From Scylla paramamosain (taxonomy: Eukaryota > Arthropoda > Malacostraca > Decapoda > Portunidae): a stretch of DNA of 64,000 nucleotides. The notes beneath the pieces were generated by a model. The model did no database searches. It saw only the letters and a list, made by a program, of their open reading frames with translations, and was not told where the DNA came from. Each line of letters opens with the position of its first letter. Positions within the stretch are counted from its first letter, which is position 1. Of the stretch, positions 42,761 through 54,096 are shown one piece after another. A program made the translations under genes and the position numbers. Location of the stretch: the NCBI RefSeq assembly GCF_035594125.1, contig NC_087151.1, forward strand, positions 24,148,021-24,212,020. The letters are read 5' to 3'.

Positions 42761-43654
42761 TAGGAGGCATACATTTTGGCGTTTTGGTACCTAAATCATG
42801 TGAAATACACTAACATAAAAGTTTTAGTAATGTTCAGTTTCTCCATTTAGAGTGCTATTCATGTTTTATCACGTTTTGTTACATAAGAAGGTAAAAAACA
42901 CTCATAATAAACGTTTCTCATAATATTCTTTCGTTTCCTCATATAGTGTACTTTCCATGTATTTTGGCGTTTTTGTATGTAACAAGCTCAAAACACTCAA
43001 TTTTTTTTCATTTTAGTATTATTATTCTGTTTCTTCTTACAGGGTGTTTTGCATGCGTTTTAGCGTTTTGGTACGTAAGAAGCCGAAAAAGATAAGTTTT
43101 TGGTAAAGTTCTTTTCTATTCCCATATTGGGTGCTTTCCATACTTTTTGTTTTTTTTCTTAGAGTTTTGGAGCTTAACATGCACAAAAATACTCAAAATA
43201 TGTTTCTAGTAATGTCATTTCATTTCTTAATATAATTGACTTTGCAAGCATTTTTCCGTTTTTTTGGTACCTAAAAAAGAAAAACACTTGAAATTCAAGT
43301 TTTTGGTTCTGTTCTTTTTTCTCGATATAGGGTGTTACCGATGCGATTTCGCGTTTTGGTACCTAAGAAGCTCAAAACTCTCATATCTGAAATGTCTCTT
43401 ATCTGAATGTCTTTTGTTTCTCCATAAAGGGTTATTTGAGTTTTAGCGTTTTGATACTTAAATAGCTCAAAAACACACACAAAAAAATAGGTTTTTGTCA
43501 ATGGTGTTTCGTTTCTCCATATAGAGTGCTATTAACGCCTTTTCGCCTTTTTGTACCTAAGAACTAAAAAAAAAAAATGCGCATAATTCGCTTCTCTTAA
43601 TGTCTTTTACTTTCCCATATAGGGTACTTCCTATGAATTCTGGCCTTGTACTTG
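42761..43654 (-). repeat. Satellite array, minus orientation, right arm
   Basis: Pairs with 32253-31392 of the left arm. Starts with AGGAGGCATACATTTTGG directly at the 5' end of copy 4R and ends at an orientation switch near 43655. No gene seen. Confidence 0.85.
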
Positions 43655-44735
43655 AGGTAACAGAACAACATTTTTCAAAAATGTGTGCTTTAAGTATTTT
43701 CAGTTTGTTAGGTACAAAAAATAAATAAATAAATAAATAAATTTCCAAAAGCATGAGTTTTAATTGTTTTTCAGCTTGTTAGGTACGAAATTGCCAAATA
43801 CATGCAAATTAGCATATATAATGAAACGATATAATCACAAACGTGTATGTTTTTTTTTTTCTTTTTTTTATGTTCTAAGATATCAAAAAAGTTATGTTCC
43901 GGAAGAACATAACTTTATCAAAAACGTGTGTACTTAGTGTTTTTAAGTTTATTAGCTGCAAAAACGCCTAAACATATGCAATGTAGCACATATGAGGAAA
44001 CTAAACGATATTACCACAAACGTATCTTATGAGTGTTTTTAAGAAGAATAATTATGAATCTTATTCACTATGATAGGTGCGAAAACTTCAAAATGCTTAC
44101 CTGTATGCATATATACCTATATACCTATATTAAGAAACACATCTATATTACCAAAAACCTGCATTATGACTGTTTAATTTTATTTAGCTAGATATCTTAA
44201 GATATCTTAAGATATCTTTTTAGAAAATAAAACAACTGCCAAAAACATGTTTTTTTTTCAGGTTTTGCGTATAAAAACACTCAAATTCATGAAAAACATC
44301 CCTTAAGGAGAAACAGAACAATCTCAAAAATAAAGTGTTTTTGAGTGTTTTTTTTTTTTTTTATCTTTTTGCGTACCAAAACTCTAAAATGCATGCAAAA
44401 CTCTCTGTCCGGAGGAACATAACAACATTACCAATAATGTGTGTTTTAAGTATTTTTTTTTTTTTATTCATTACATACAAAAACGCCTAGACATTTACAA
44501 ATCGGCCATTATAGGGATACTAGGCGATATTTCCACACACGTGTCTTATGTGAGTTTTTTTTACGGTTTTTAGGTGATGAGACGATAACACAAATAAATA
44601 TTAATCTATATTGAGAAAGAAAACGTTATTACTAAAAGTGTGTGTTATGGCTCATTCACCATATTAAGTACAAAAACGTCAAAAATGTATACAAAGAACT
44701 TTTCTGGAGAAACAGAACATTTCCAAAAATGTAAG
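43655..44735 (+). repeat. Inverted satellite block inside the minus-strand array
   Basis: Monomers switch to plus orientation here. It is the partner of 29936-31391 and carries the same triple AAGATATCTT motif (44191-44218). It is about 370 bp shorter than the left version. Confidence 0.8.
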
Positions 44736-46546
44736 TTTCTTTTATGCATTTCATCGTTTTTGTACCTAACGTACAATAATAAGACTCATAATACACGTTT
44801 TTTTTTTTTTTTTCATAAAGTTGTTTTGTTTGTCAGTATAGAGTATTTATTATTCACGTGTTTTAGACTTCTGATATCTAACAAAATCGAAAACAGTCAT
44901 AATACACGGTTGTGATTATATCTTTTGGTATCCCTATATTGGCTACTTTGCATGCTTTTTGGCATGCAAAAAAAAAAAAAATAAAACAAACGTTTTTTGT
45001 TTCTCCAAAAATTTAATATTTTGTACCTAATATGGTGTATCACTTTCATAATACACATTTTTATTAATGATATTCTGTTACTCAACTTTGAGTATTATTC
45101 ATATGTTGTAGTGTCTTAACACCTAAGAACCTCAAAAACACTCATAAGACACGTCTTTGACAATATCATTTAGTTTCCCAATATTGGCTAATTTGCATGT
45201 GTTTTGGCGTACCTAATAAACTCAAAAGCACACCTTTTTGGTAATGTTTTTTTCTGTTCCTCGAGAATGGGTGTTTTGGATGCATATTAGAGTTTTGGTA
45301 CCTAAAAAGCTCATAAACACTGGAAAGACACAATTTTGATAACATTGTTTAGTTGTCAATTTTAGGGTGTTTTCCATGCTTTTTAGCGTTTAGGTGCCTA
45401 ATATGTTTACAAACAGGCAAATAACACGTTTCTGGTAATATTGTTACGTTATCCCATATAGGATGCTTTGCATGCATTTGGGGCTTTAATAACTAACTAG
45501 CTCAAAACGCTCAAAATATACTTTTTGATAAAGTTGTTCTGTTTCCCCCAAAACGGGTGTTTAGCATGCGTTTTAGAGTTTTGGTTTGTAAGAATCCGAA
45601 AACACTTAAAAGAAACGTTTTTGGTAAAGTTGTTTTCTTTTCCAATATATTGTACTTTTCACGCACTTTGGCGTTTTGGTATCTAACAATATAAAAAAAA
45701 AACATTGATTATACAGTTTTTTGGTAATGTAGTTCTGTTTTTTTTTTTTTGTTTGTTTGTTTGTTTGCATGCATTTTGACGTTTTGATACCTAACATGGT
45801 GAAAAATACTGTTCTGTTTCTAAATATAGAGTACTATACATGTGTTTTAGCTTTCTGATACATTGGAACATCAAAAACACACGTAACACATGTTTGTGAT
45901 TACACGTAAATACAAGTTTTTAGTAATGATGTTCTCTTCCTCAATTTTGATTAATATTCATATGCTTTAGCGTTTCAACATCTAAGAGCCTTAAAAAACA
46001 CTCATATGACACGTTTGAGATAATTTGCATGTGTTTTGGTACCTAATAAACTAAAAAAAAACACCCAAAACATGTTTTTAGTAAAGCTGTTCTGTTCCTC
46101 CAGACAAGGTGTTTTGTATGTATTTTTAAAAGATTTGTTATGTAAGAAGCTAAAAAAAAACTCAAAAGACACAATTTGTTAAAGTTGTTTAGTTTTCTAA
46201 ATAGAGTTTTTTCCATACTTTTTAGCATTTTGGAGCCTAATTTGCTAAACAAATGTCGTTTCATTACCCTTCAACGATGCTTTGCAACCATTTTGGAGAT
46301 TTGATACCTAACAAGCTCAAAAACTCTCAAAATACACTATTTTGATGAGGTTAACCTCTATAAAGGATGTTTTGCATAAGTTTTATAGTTTTGGTATATA
46401 AGTAGCTGAAAACACTCAAAAGCCATGTTTTTGATAATGTATTCTTTTCCAAAATAGTGTGCTTTGCATGAATTTTGGCGTTTGGTACCTAACAAGTTCA
46501 AGACATTCATAATATAGGTTTTTGGTAATGTAGTTTGGTTTCATAC
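44736..46546 (-). repeat. Satellite array, minus orientation
   Basis: Partner of the left array 27915-29935 with the same monomer order. No gene seen. Confidence 0.85.
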
Positions 46547-47434
46547 TAATCTAATTTTCAATCTGTAAAACACCAGCTTTTCTCTTTTAAACCTCATCTT
46601 CTTTTCCTCACTGAACTCAGGTGTCTGAGGCAACTGACAGTAGCCCCTTTTCTGTTCCCTCCTACTTTCCCTATCCTCATTTTCAATCCAAAGCTGGATG
46701 TTGCGTGTATGTGCGCAACGGCTCTCGTACCCACGCTCTTGAATCTTCCGAGTTTTCCACTATCTGGCTACGAATACAGAGTCACTCTCAAACTAAATTT
46801 ATCTGTGCTGTATACCTCTCACCTAACTCCTCTGACAATAAGAAATTCTTTGACTAAACTTCCAAAGTGAGCACATTCTGGCTCTCTTCCCTTTTGCAGC
46901 GATCTCCATTCTTGGAGACTTCAATGTTCACCACCAGCTTGGGCTTTCCTCTCTCTTCACTGACCATCCTGGTAAACTAGCCTTCAACTTTGCTATCCTC
47001 CACGACCTAGAGCAATTGGTGCAACACCCTACTCGTATTCCTGACCGTCTTGGAGATACGCCTAACATTCTTGACCTTTTCCTGACTTCTAATCCTGATT
47101 ATGCTGTCACCCTTTCTTCTCCATTGGACTCCTCCGATCACAATCTCATATCTGTATCTTGTTCTCTCGCTACAATCCCTTCTCAGGATCCACCTAAGCG
47201 AAGATGCCTCTGTCGTTTTGCCTTTGATAATTGGGGGGACCTGACTATTTAGCTGATTTTCCTTGGAATGACTACTGCTTCCGTGTCAGAAACCCGTCTT
47301 TGTATGCCGAGCGCATAACAAAGATGATAGTGTCTGGCATAGAGGCGTACATTCTTCCCTCCTTTTCTCGACCTAAACCTTGCAAACCTTGGTTTAAAAC
47401 AGCTTGTTCTCGTGTTATTATATGCTATATATGA
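46547..47434 (+). pseudogene. Endonuclease domain remnant, copy 3R
   Basis: [19 protein letters not shown] near 46630, CCVYVRNGSRTHAL near 46705, [16 protein letters not shown] near 46810 followed by a stop, then [13 protein letters not shown] near 47070 and [10 protein letters not shown] near 47130 with the catalytic Asp-His pair. The GDFN-encoding stretch near 46915 lies in a different frame from its surroundings. Missing N-terminus, as in 3L. Confidence 0.85.
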
Positions 47435-47635
47435 TAGACAGGTGGCCCACCAAAGGTACTTAAGCCTTCCATCACCAGAATCTCATGCACTTTATATTTC
47501 TTCCCGAAACCATGCAAAGTCTGTTCTCCAACTAGCCAAAAACTCCTTCATTAACAGATAGTGTCAAAATCTTTTTTTTAAGGTCTAACTCCCCTTGTGA
47601 CTTCTGGCACCTAGCCAAAAATATCTCCAATAACT

Positions 47636-49055
47636 TTGCTTCTTCTTCTTTCCCTCCTTTATTTCAACCAGATGGCACCACTGCTATCACATCTATCTCT
47701 AAAGTTGAAATCTTCGCTTAAACCTTTGCTAAAAAACTCTACCTTGGACGATTCAAGGCTTGTTCCTCCCTTTCCTCCACCCTCTGACTACTTCATGCTA
47801 CCTATTAAAATTCTTCGCAATGATGCTTTCCATGCTGGCCTAAATGCTCTGAAGGCTTATGGACCTAATGGGGTCCCTCCTATTGTTCTCCGAAACTGTG
47901 CCTCCGTGCTTGCACCTTGCTCATTCAAACTCTTTCAGCTCGGTCTATCAACATCTACCTTTCCTTCTTGCTGGAAGTTTGCCTACATTCAACCTGTTCC
48001 TAAAAATGGTGACCGTTCTAATTCCTCAGACTACCGTCGTGCCTATCTAAAGATTTTGAATCTATCCTCAACAGGAAGAAACTTTTGCTGTTGCCTTGGA
48101 TATATCAAAAGCTTTTGATAGAATCTGACACAAAGCTGTTCTTTTAAATCTATTAACAGTGGTGTTCTTCAGGATAATTTCCTGTCACCCACTCTCTTCT
48201 TATTATTCATCAATGACCTTCTAGACCAAACTTCTTGTCCTATTCACTTCTACGCTGATGATAACACCCTGCACTTTTCTATGTCTTTTCATAGACTTCA
48301 GAAGTAAACATTTCATGCAGAGAAGCCACAGAACGCCTGACTTCTGATCTTTCTAAAATTTCTGATTGGGGCAGAGCAAATTTGGTATTGTTCCGTGCCT
48401 CAGAAACCCAGTTCCTCCATTTATGAACTTGATACAACCTTCCAGAGAACTATCCCCTCTTCCTCAATGACACTCAACTGTTCCCCTTTTCTGCACTGAG
48501 CATCCTCGGTCTGTCCTTTACTTATAATCTGAAGTGCAAACCTCATACCTCATCTCTAGCTAAAACAGCTTCTATAAAGTTAGGCGTTCTGAGACGTCTC
48601 TGCCAGTTTTTCTAACACCACCCCTCCTGCTGCTAACTCTGTACAAGGGCCTTATCCGTCCATGTATGAAGTATGGTTCACATGTCTGGGAGGGTTCCAC
48701 TCATACTGCTCTTCTAGACAGGGTGGAATCAAAAGCTTTTCGTCTCATCACCTCCTCTTATCTAGTTGATTGTCTTCAGCCTCTCTCTCATCGCTGCAAT
48801 ATTGCATCTCTAACTATCTTCCACCGGTATTTTCATGCTAACTGCTCTTCTGATCTTGCTAACTGCGTGCCTATCCTCCTCCCGCGGCTTCACTGCACAA
48901 GACTTTCTTCTTTCTCCCACCCCAATTCTGTCCATCTCTCTAATGCAAGAGTTAACCAGCATTCTCAGTCATTCATCCCTTTCTCTGGTAAATTCTGGAA
49001 CTCCCTGCCTGCTTCTGCATTTCGACCTTCCTATAACGAATTCCTTCAAGGGTGA
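47636..49055 (+). pseudogene. Reverse transcriptase remnant with core deletion, copy 3R
   Basis: One frame of 160 codons runs from the linker into RT (LDDSRLVPPFPPPSDYFMLP near 47750, ALKAYGPNGVPPIVL near 47850, FPSCWKFAYIQPVPKNGD near 47960) and ends after the deletion joint at FCCCLGYIKSF (48118). A damaged stretch follows, with the YADD-encoding bases near 48250 out of frame. The post-RT tail from 48666 is open for 129 codons (MKYGSHVWEGSTHTALLDRV to SFRPSYNEFLQG-like end). Not functional. Confidence 0.87.
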
Positions 49056-49231
49056 GGTTGAAGAGACTTATCCTTCATTTTTTGACTACTGCTCTGGACC
49101 CTTTTCTGGGACTGGCATCTCAGTGAGCTTTTTTTTTATTATTTTTTTTTTTTATTGAATTTTTGTTGCCCTCGGCCAGTGTCTCTCCTACATGAAAAAA
49201 AAAATCAATAAATAAAATTAAAAATAAAAAT

Positions 49232-50576
49232 ACAGGTTTCTTTGTATGCATTTTGGCGTTTTGGTACTTAACATTGTGAAAGTCTCAAAATACCCGTTTT
49301 TTGGTAATGGTGTTCTGTTTCTCAATTTAGAGTACTATTCACGTGTTTTAGCGTTTTCATACCAAGAAACTGCAAAAACACTCATAATACACTTTTGTGA
49401 TTATATCGTTTCGTTTTCCTGTATTTGTCTTTTATCGTTTTGGTACCAAATTTCGTGTGCTTTGTATGCACTTTGGCGTTTTGGTACCTAACATTTATAA
49501 TACAGGTTATTGGTATTGTAGTTCTGTTTCTTCATAAATATTTCTTTTTTATGCATTTTGTCGTTTTGGTGCCTAACACGGTAAATAAGACTCATAGAAT
49601 GCACATTTTTGTTAATTACATTCTGTTACTAAACATAAAGTAATATTAACATGTTTTAGCGTTTCAGCACCAGTGAACCTTAAAAACACTTGTCAAATAC
49701 GTTTGTAATACTATCATTGTATCCACATATTAGCATATTTCCATGTGTTTTGGCGTTTTGATAAACTCAAACAGACTCAAAACATTCGTTTTTTGTAATG
49801 TACTTTTTCACCAGGAAGTGTATTTTTGCTTCCATTTTAGAGTTTTGGTATGTTACAAGCTTAATAACCGTCAAAATACACGATTTTGGTAATATTCTTT
49901 AATTTTCTTATATCGGGTGTTTTCCATGCTTTTTAGTGTTTTCGTGGCTGATATGCTCAAAAACACGAAAATGACACGTTTCTGGACCTGTCATCTCATT
50001 ATTGTATATAGAGTGTTTTGCTTGCATTTTGGGGTTTTGTTACCTAACAAGCTCAAAAATCACTAAAAATACACTTAAAATGAAGTTGTTCGATTTCTCC
50101 ATAAATGAGTCTTATGTTTTGAATGCGTTTTAGCGTTTCGGCACGTAAACAGTTGAAAACCATCAAAACCCACGTTTTTCGGTAATGTTATTTTATTTTC
50201 AAATATAGTGTGCTTTGCATGCATTTTGACGTTTTAGTACCTAGCAAATTCAAAAACATTTATAATACATATTTTTGGTAAAGTAGTTCAGGTTCTTCAT
50301 ATAGATTTTTTTTTTATGCATTTTGGCGTTTTGGTATCTAACATGGTGAATAAGACTCATAATACACTTTTTTTTGGTAATATTAATCTCTCTCCCAATA
50401 TAGAGTACTATTCACGTGTTTTAGCGTTCTGATACATAAGAACATCAAAAACACTGATAACACACTTTTGTGATTATATAATTTAATTTCCATACATTGC
50501 CTACTTTGCATGTGTTTCCGCATTTTGGTACCTGAGAAACTGAAAAATACTTAAAGCACACGTTTTTGGAAATATT
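49232..50576 (-). repeat. Satellite array, minus orientation, up to the gypsy element
   Basis: Pairs with 25240-25012 and then jumps to 23232-22113 of the left arm, so 1.78 kb present on the left is absent; the joint is near 49450. No gene seen. Confidence 0.85.
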
Positions 50577-51062
50577 TGTAGCGGGACACAAGTCACCGCT
50601 CCTAGCACTCCGTTTTCTATTTTATTTTCACCCTTCCGTTTTCACTCTCTCTACTGCACAGACTTTTATCTTTCATCTCTTCTTCCTCACTTTATACATA
50701 TCTCTTACTTTACACATTCTGTGCACGCTCTTTGACACATGTGTTACACATCTTCTCAACACATCTTATTACTCCTTTCTTCACACAGACATACACACAC
50801 ACATACACTCTCTTTTTCCATAATTTTGTATATATCATTTATTTTATGTTTAGTAATTTTTGTATATATTATTCATGTTTTTACTGAATAAACAGAGAAT
50901 ACCCAGGCTAAGTTTCCTTTGCCAGAGCTACACTGTTATGACACTGGAAACTGTTACCCTTCAAGGACTAAACACTGCTATGACCAAGAGTCATAGTTGG
51001 GAGCCTACACTTCTCGCTTGAGCAACTTCCGGGCGGCCAAGTAGCACCTCACCTTCGCTACA
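50577..51062 (+). repeat. 5' LTR
   Basis: 486 bp, TGTAGCG...CGCTACA. It would hold the promoter and RNA start. A polyadenylation signal AATAAA lies at 50887-50892, and TATA-like stretches (TTTATACATATC near 50690, TTGTATATAT near 50826) are present, but I cannot choose between them. Identical to the 3' LTR. Confidence 0.97.
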
Positions 51063-51064
51063 AT

Positions 51065-51075
51065 TGGTGACCCCG
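51065..51075 (+). promoter_or_regulatory. Primer binding site, tRNA-Trp type
   Basis: TGGTGACCCCG begins two bases after the 5' LTR. It is complementary to the 3' end of arthropod tRNA-Trp (including CCA) as I recall that tRNA; complementarity stops after 11 bases. tRNA-Trp priming is a known trait of the CsRn1 clade. Confidence 0.75.
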
Positions 51076-51736
51076 TTGTTCCGGAGTGAGCAGCCAAGTC
51101 CACCCTGCTGCTATCCTCCAACCACCTGGCCAAGGCGACGCGGTCGGCTACGGGCGGATCTTCCGGCAGCTGCCCCTTCGCCGGTGTCGCCGCCTCCAGC
51201 AGCAGACCCCGGCCGCCACCCCGCCGGCCGCCGCCCCCAGCCGCCCGTATGCCGCCCCCCGCCGCCCGGCCGCCCTCACGGCGCCTCACCCCACGGCACT
51301 CTCCAGCTGGCCCTCGCCACTGGCCAGCAGTCTCTCCCAGTCGCGGACGCTCCTCCACGTAACTTCTGCCGGCCCCTCCAGTTTCCTGCTGTTACCTGGA
51401 GCCCTCCCACTGGCCTCGTCCCGCCTCCATCTACAGCTCTTCATTGGGGATTACCTAGGGTCCATCGCCCAGGATTAACACTGTCATCCGTGGATTACTT
51501 ACAGTGCGGTGCCAAGGATAACGTACAGTTCGTTCAGTGGTGAGTGCAGTGCCAAGGATAACGTACAGTTCGTTCAGTGGTGAGTGAATTGACATTGCCC
51601 CAATTCGGCATCTCTCACCGCTGTGGCACCCGGTCACACCGGCGCCTCACGCCTTCACTCCTCACCGCTGTGGCTCCCGGACTTTCCGGCGCCTGTAGTG
51701 TACTTTACACAGTCACGTGGTGGTCCACTCAGCACA
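51076..51736 (+). other. GC-rich leader of the gypsy element
   Basis: Unlike the rest of the window it is rich in CCG/GCC. A 40-bp unit is tandemly duplicated (51509-51548 and 51549-51588), and a second similar pair (CTCACCGCTGTGGC) lies at 51615 and 51661. Open frames here are proline/arginine-rich and show no capsid features, so I do not call a gene. Confidence 0.7.
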
Positions 51737-52039
51737 ATGCCTGATGACGTCGACTCCGTAGCCTCCATCTCAGCAGAAGACAGTACCAAGCAACTTGTTG
51801 AGCTCGTCTCACAGCTTAGACTTGAAGTGAGAGATCTTCGGAGAGAGGTCAGAGAACGCTCATACTCACGTTCGCGTTCTTCCTCCAGACACCACTTCCG
51901 GCGCCGCCAGCGTTCAAACAGTAAGACGCCGGAGACTTCTAGTTTCTGCTACTACCATGAAGAGTTCGGGAAAGACGCAAGAAATTGTAAGGCTCCCTGT
52001 ACCTTCGCCAAGTCGTTAAACCCCAACAGCGAGCACTAG
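51737..52039 (+). pseudogene. gag: gag remnant with CHCC zinc-binding box
   Basis: 100 codons from the ATG at 51737. Residues about 17-40 are a charged, heptad-like helix. Residues 41-60 are Arg/Ser-rich and probably bind RNA. Residues 71-88 form a box with C71, H74, C84 and C88 (spacing C-X2-H-X9-C-X3-C, containing HEEFGKDARNC), different from the usual retroviral CCHC knuckle. Gag of this clade is normally about 300 residues or more with a capsid domain first; that part is missing here. The frame is open without ATG back to 51623. The last codons overlap pol in the -1 frame, and a slippery heptamer lies at 52015-52021. It would coat element RNA, but it cannot build a particle alone. Confidence 0.82.
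52015..52021 (+). promoter_or_regulatory. Candidate -1 ribosomal frameshift site GTTAAAC
   Basis: In the gag frame the codons read TCG TTA AAC, placing G TTA AAC in the correct phase. Pol is open in the -1 frame from before this point through the protease, and the gag stop is 18 bases further on (52037-52039). The heptamer is one that is used as a slip site elsewhere (arterivirus type, from memory). A downstream stimulatory structure was not assessed. Confidence 0.55.
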
Positions 52040-52080
52040 CGGCGCATAGTGTTCGCGACACCTCGTCTGCGCTACTGAAG

Positions 52081-52914
52081 TTGTATGACCCTCTCTCCCG
52101 GACCAAGTTCCTCATCGACTCTGGTGCAGACGTCAGTATTCTCCCTGCCCCTGGTGTACTCCGGACGTTGCCTCCCCTCCTTCACCTTCACGCCGCCAAT
52201 GGTACGGAGATTCCTGTGTACAAGCGACGCACCTTGCAACTTCACCTGAACCTCCGCCGTACCTTCGAGTGGACGTTCTACGTAGCAGCTGTCACGCAAC
52301 CAATTCTAGGTGCTGACTTCCTCCGACACTTCGGTCTCCTAGTGGACATCAAGGGTCGGAAGCTGCTCGATCCTCTCACCTCAGTCACAACAAAGGGACA
52401 GGTCACTCATAGTGATAGCACACAGATCTCCCTCGTCAAGGCAGACCACCAGTTCTCCTCCCTGCTGAAGTCCTTCCCTACGCTGACGCAGCCGTACTCA
52501 GCCAGCAAGCCGGTCACACACCACGTCTCGCACCACATCGAGACCAAGGGACCTCCTACCCACGCCAAGGCCCGCCGCCTAGCTCCAGAGCGCGCCAGAC
52601 AAGCCAAGGCAGAGTTCGAGTCCCTCATTCAGCAAGGCATCATACGGCCCAGCTCCAGCAACTGGTCTTCCGCTCTCCACATCGTGCCTAAGAAAAATGG
52701 CGAACTACGACTATGTGGAGACTACCGCGCTCTCAACTCGCGCACCGTCGAGGACAGGTACCCAGTGCCTAACATCCAGGAGTTCTCTTCTCAGCCCTCC
52801 GGATGCACCTACTTCTCGAGGATCGACCTTGTGAAAGCTTTTCACCACATCCCCGTCCATCCAGCGGACATTCCGAAGACTGCTCTCATCACACCCTTCG
52901 GATTGTTCGAGTAG
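52081..52914 (+). pseudogene. pol part 1: protease and first half of RT
   Basis: 277 codons counted from 52081, though the frame continues upstream into gag. The aspartic protease signature Asp-Ser-Gly-Ala is at residues 13-16 of this count. The linker contains THHVSHHIETKG. RT begins near residue 165 (RLAPERARQAKAEFESLI) and includes SSALHIVPKKNGELRLCGDY and the motif A aspartate in FSRIDLVKAF. It ends at the TAG after ITPFGLFE. Protease would cut Gag-Pol in the particle; alone the half RT is inactive. Confidence 0.9.
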
Positions 52915-52920
52915 GTCAGG

Positions 52921-54096
52921 ATGCCCTTTGGTTTGAGGAATGCCGCTCAAACCTTCCAACGCTTCATTGACGAAGTCCTTCGAGGTCTCCCCTTCTGCTT
53001 CGCGTACATCGACGACCTCCTCATCGCCAGTCCTGACGCAGAGACGCACCAACAGCACCTCCAGCAAGTACTCACCCGTTTGCAAGACTACGGGGTGCAA
53101 GTCAACGTCGACAAGTCTGTGTTTGGGGTCCCCTCCATCACCTTCCTTGGCCACACTGTCTCCTTGGAAGGCATCACTCCACTGCAAGAAAAGTGCGAGT
53201 CCATCCAGAACTTCCCCAAGCCTACAACACAGCGCCAACTCAAGCAATCCCTGGGGATGCTGAACTACTACAACCGCTTCATCCCCAGCTGCTCACTACT
53301 TCTTCAGCCCCTCTACGCGATGATCAAGCCTTGCAAGAGAGGACAGTCCATCTCCTTAGTCTGGACTCCAGCCACTGAGGAAGCTTTCACAGCAGCAAAA
53401 CAAGCTCTCAGCTCCGTCTCACCTCTCAGCTTCCCTGCCCCAGATGGCATCATCTCTATCGCCACAGACGCTTCTGACATCGGCATCGGAGCAGTTCTAC
53501 AGCAGTATGTCGACGGAGGTTGGAAACCGCTCTCTTTCTTTTCAAAGAAATTTAACAAGGCGGAATCCAAGTACAGTACTTACGACAGGGAACTTCTCGC
53601 CGTCTACAAGGCCATCAAGCGTTTCCGGTACTTCGTGGAAGGTCGCAACTTCCATGTATACACCGACCACAAGCCACTCACTTCCAAGTCCCTGCACATC
53701 AAGACCTCCTGTTCACCGCGACAACTGCGTCACATCGACTTCATCTCGCAGTTCACCACGGATTTGCGCTACGTCAAAGGTGAACACAACGCCCCAGCTG
53801 ATGCTCTCTCGCGCTACATCTCTGCTGTGTCATCTTCTCCCATCGACTACACTGCCATCGCTGCTGACCAGGCCAACGATGAAGAGCTGCGGCAACTCCA
53901 AGACAACCCCGCACTACAGATGAAGAAGATACAACTCCCAGGAACCACAGTGCACGTTTACGCTGACACTTCCACCGATTCCTGTCGGCCCTACCTGCCG
54001 AAGACCCACCGGTATCGTGTTTTTCGTCAGCTGCACGACCTCTCCCACCCTGGCATCCGAGCATCTCAGCAGATGATGACCTCACGCTTCATCTGA
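52921..54096 (+). pseudogene. pol part 2: second half of RT, RNase H, start of integrase
   Basis: Same frame as part 1, resuming two codons after the TAG. Starts MPFGLRNAAQTFQRFIDEVL (motif B); catalytic YIDD at residues 29-32; LGHTVS and NYYNRFIP follow. RNase H carries TDASD (Asp 183), YDREL (Glu 224) and YTDHKPL (Asp 249). The integrase zinc finger begins with H372 and H376 (HDLSH), and the frame ends at TGA before the two cysteines (54136 and 54145). Catalytic residues all look intact. Confidence 0.9.

Larger units (their letters stand above)
46547..49231 (+). mobile_element. Jockey-like non-LTR retrotransposon, copy 3R (right arm)
   Basis: Plus-strand partner of copy 3L. It begins at the same internal endonuclease position (TCTAATTTTCAATCTG) and ends with GGCCAGTGTCTCTCCTACAT and an AAATAAATAAAATTAAAAATAAAA-type tail. 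It shares with 3L the lost residues after CCVYVRN, the frame loss after KKFFD and the RT core deletion, showing one insertion that was then duplicated. Confidence 0.92.

Noticed and set aside
50972..50990. Dyad CTATGAC...GTCATAG in the gypsy LTR as a regulatory hairpin
   Set aside because: Seven-base arms only; too short to claim function without conservation across copies.
51064..51543. Proline/arginine-rich frames of 130-159 codons after the 5' LTR, considered as gag N-terminus
   Set aside because: Two overlapping frames are open because of GC-rich composition; neither shows capsid features, and a tandem duplication lies at their end.
52407..53247. Minus-strand frames of up to 178 codons under pol
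   Set aside because: Shadows of a well-supported plus-strand pol with catalytic motifs.
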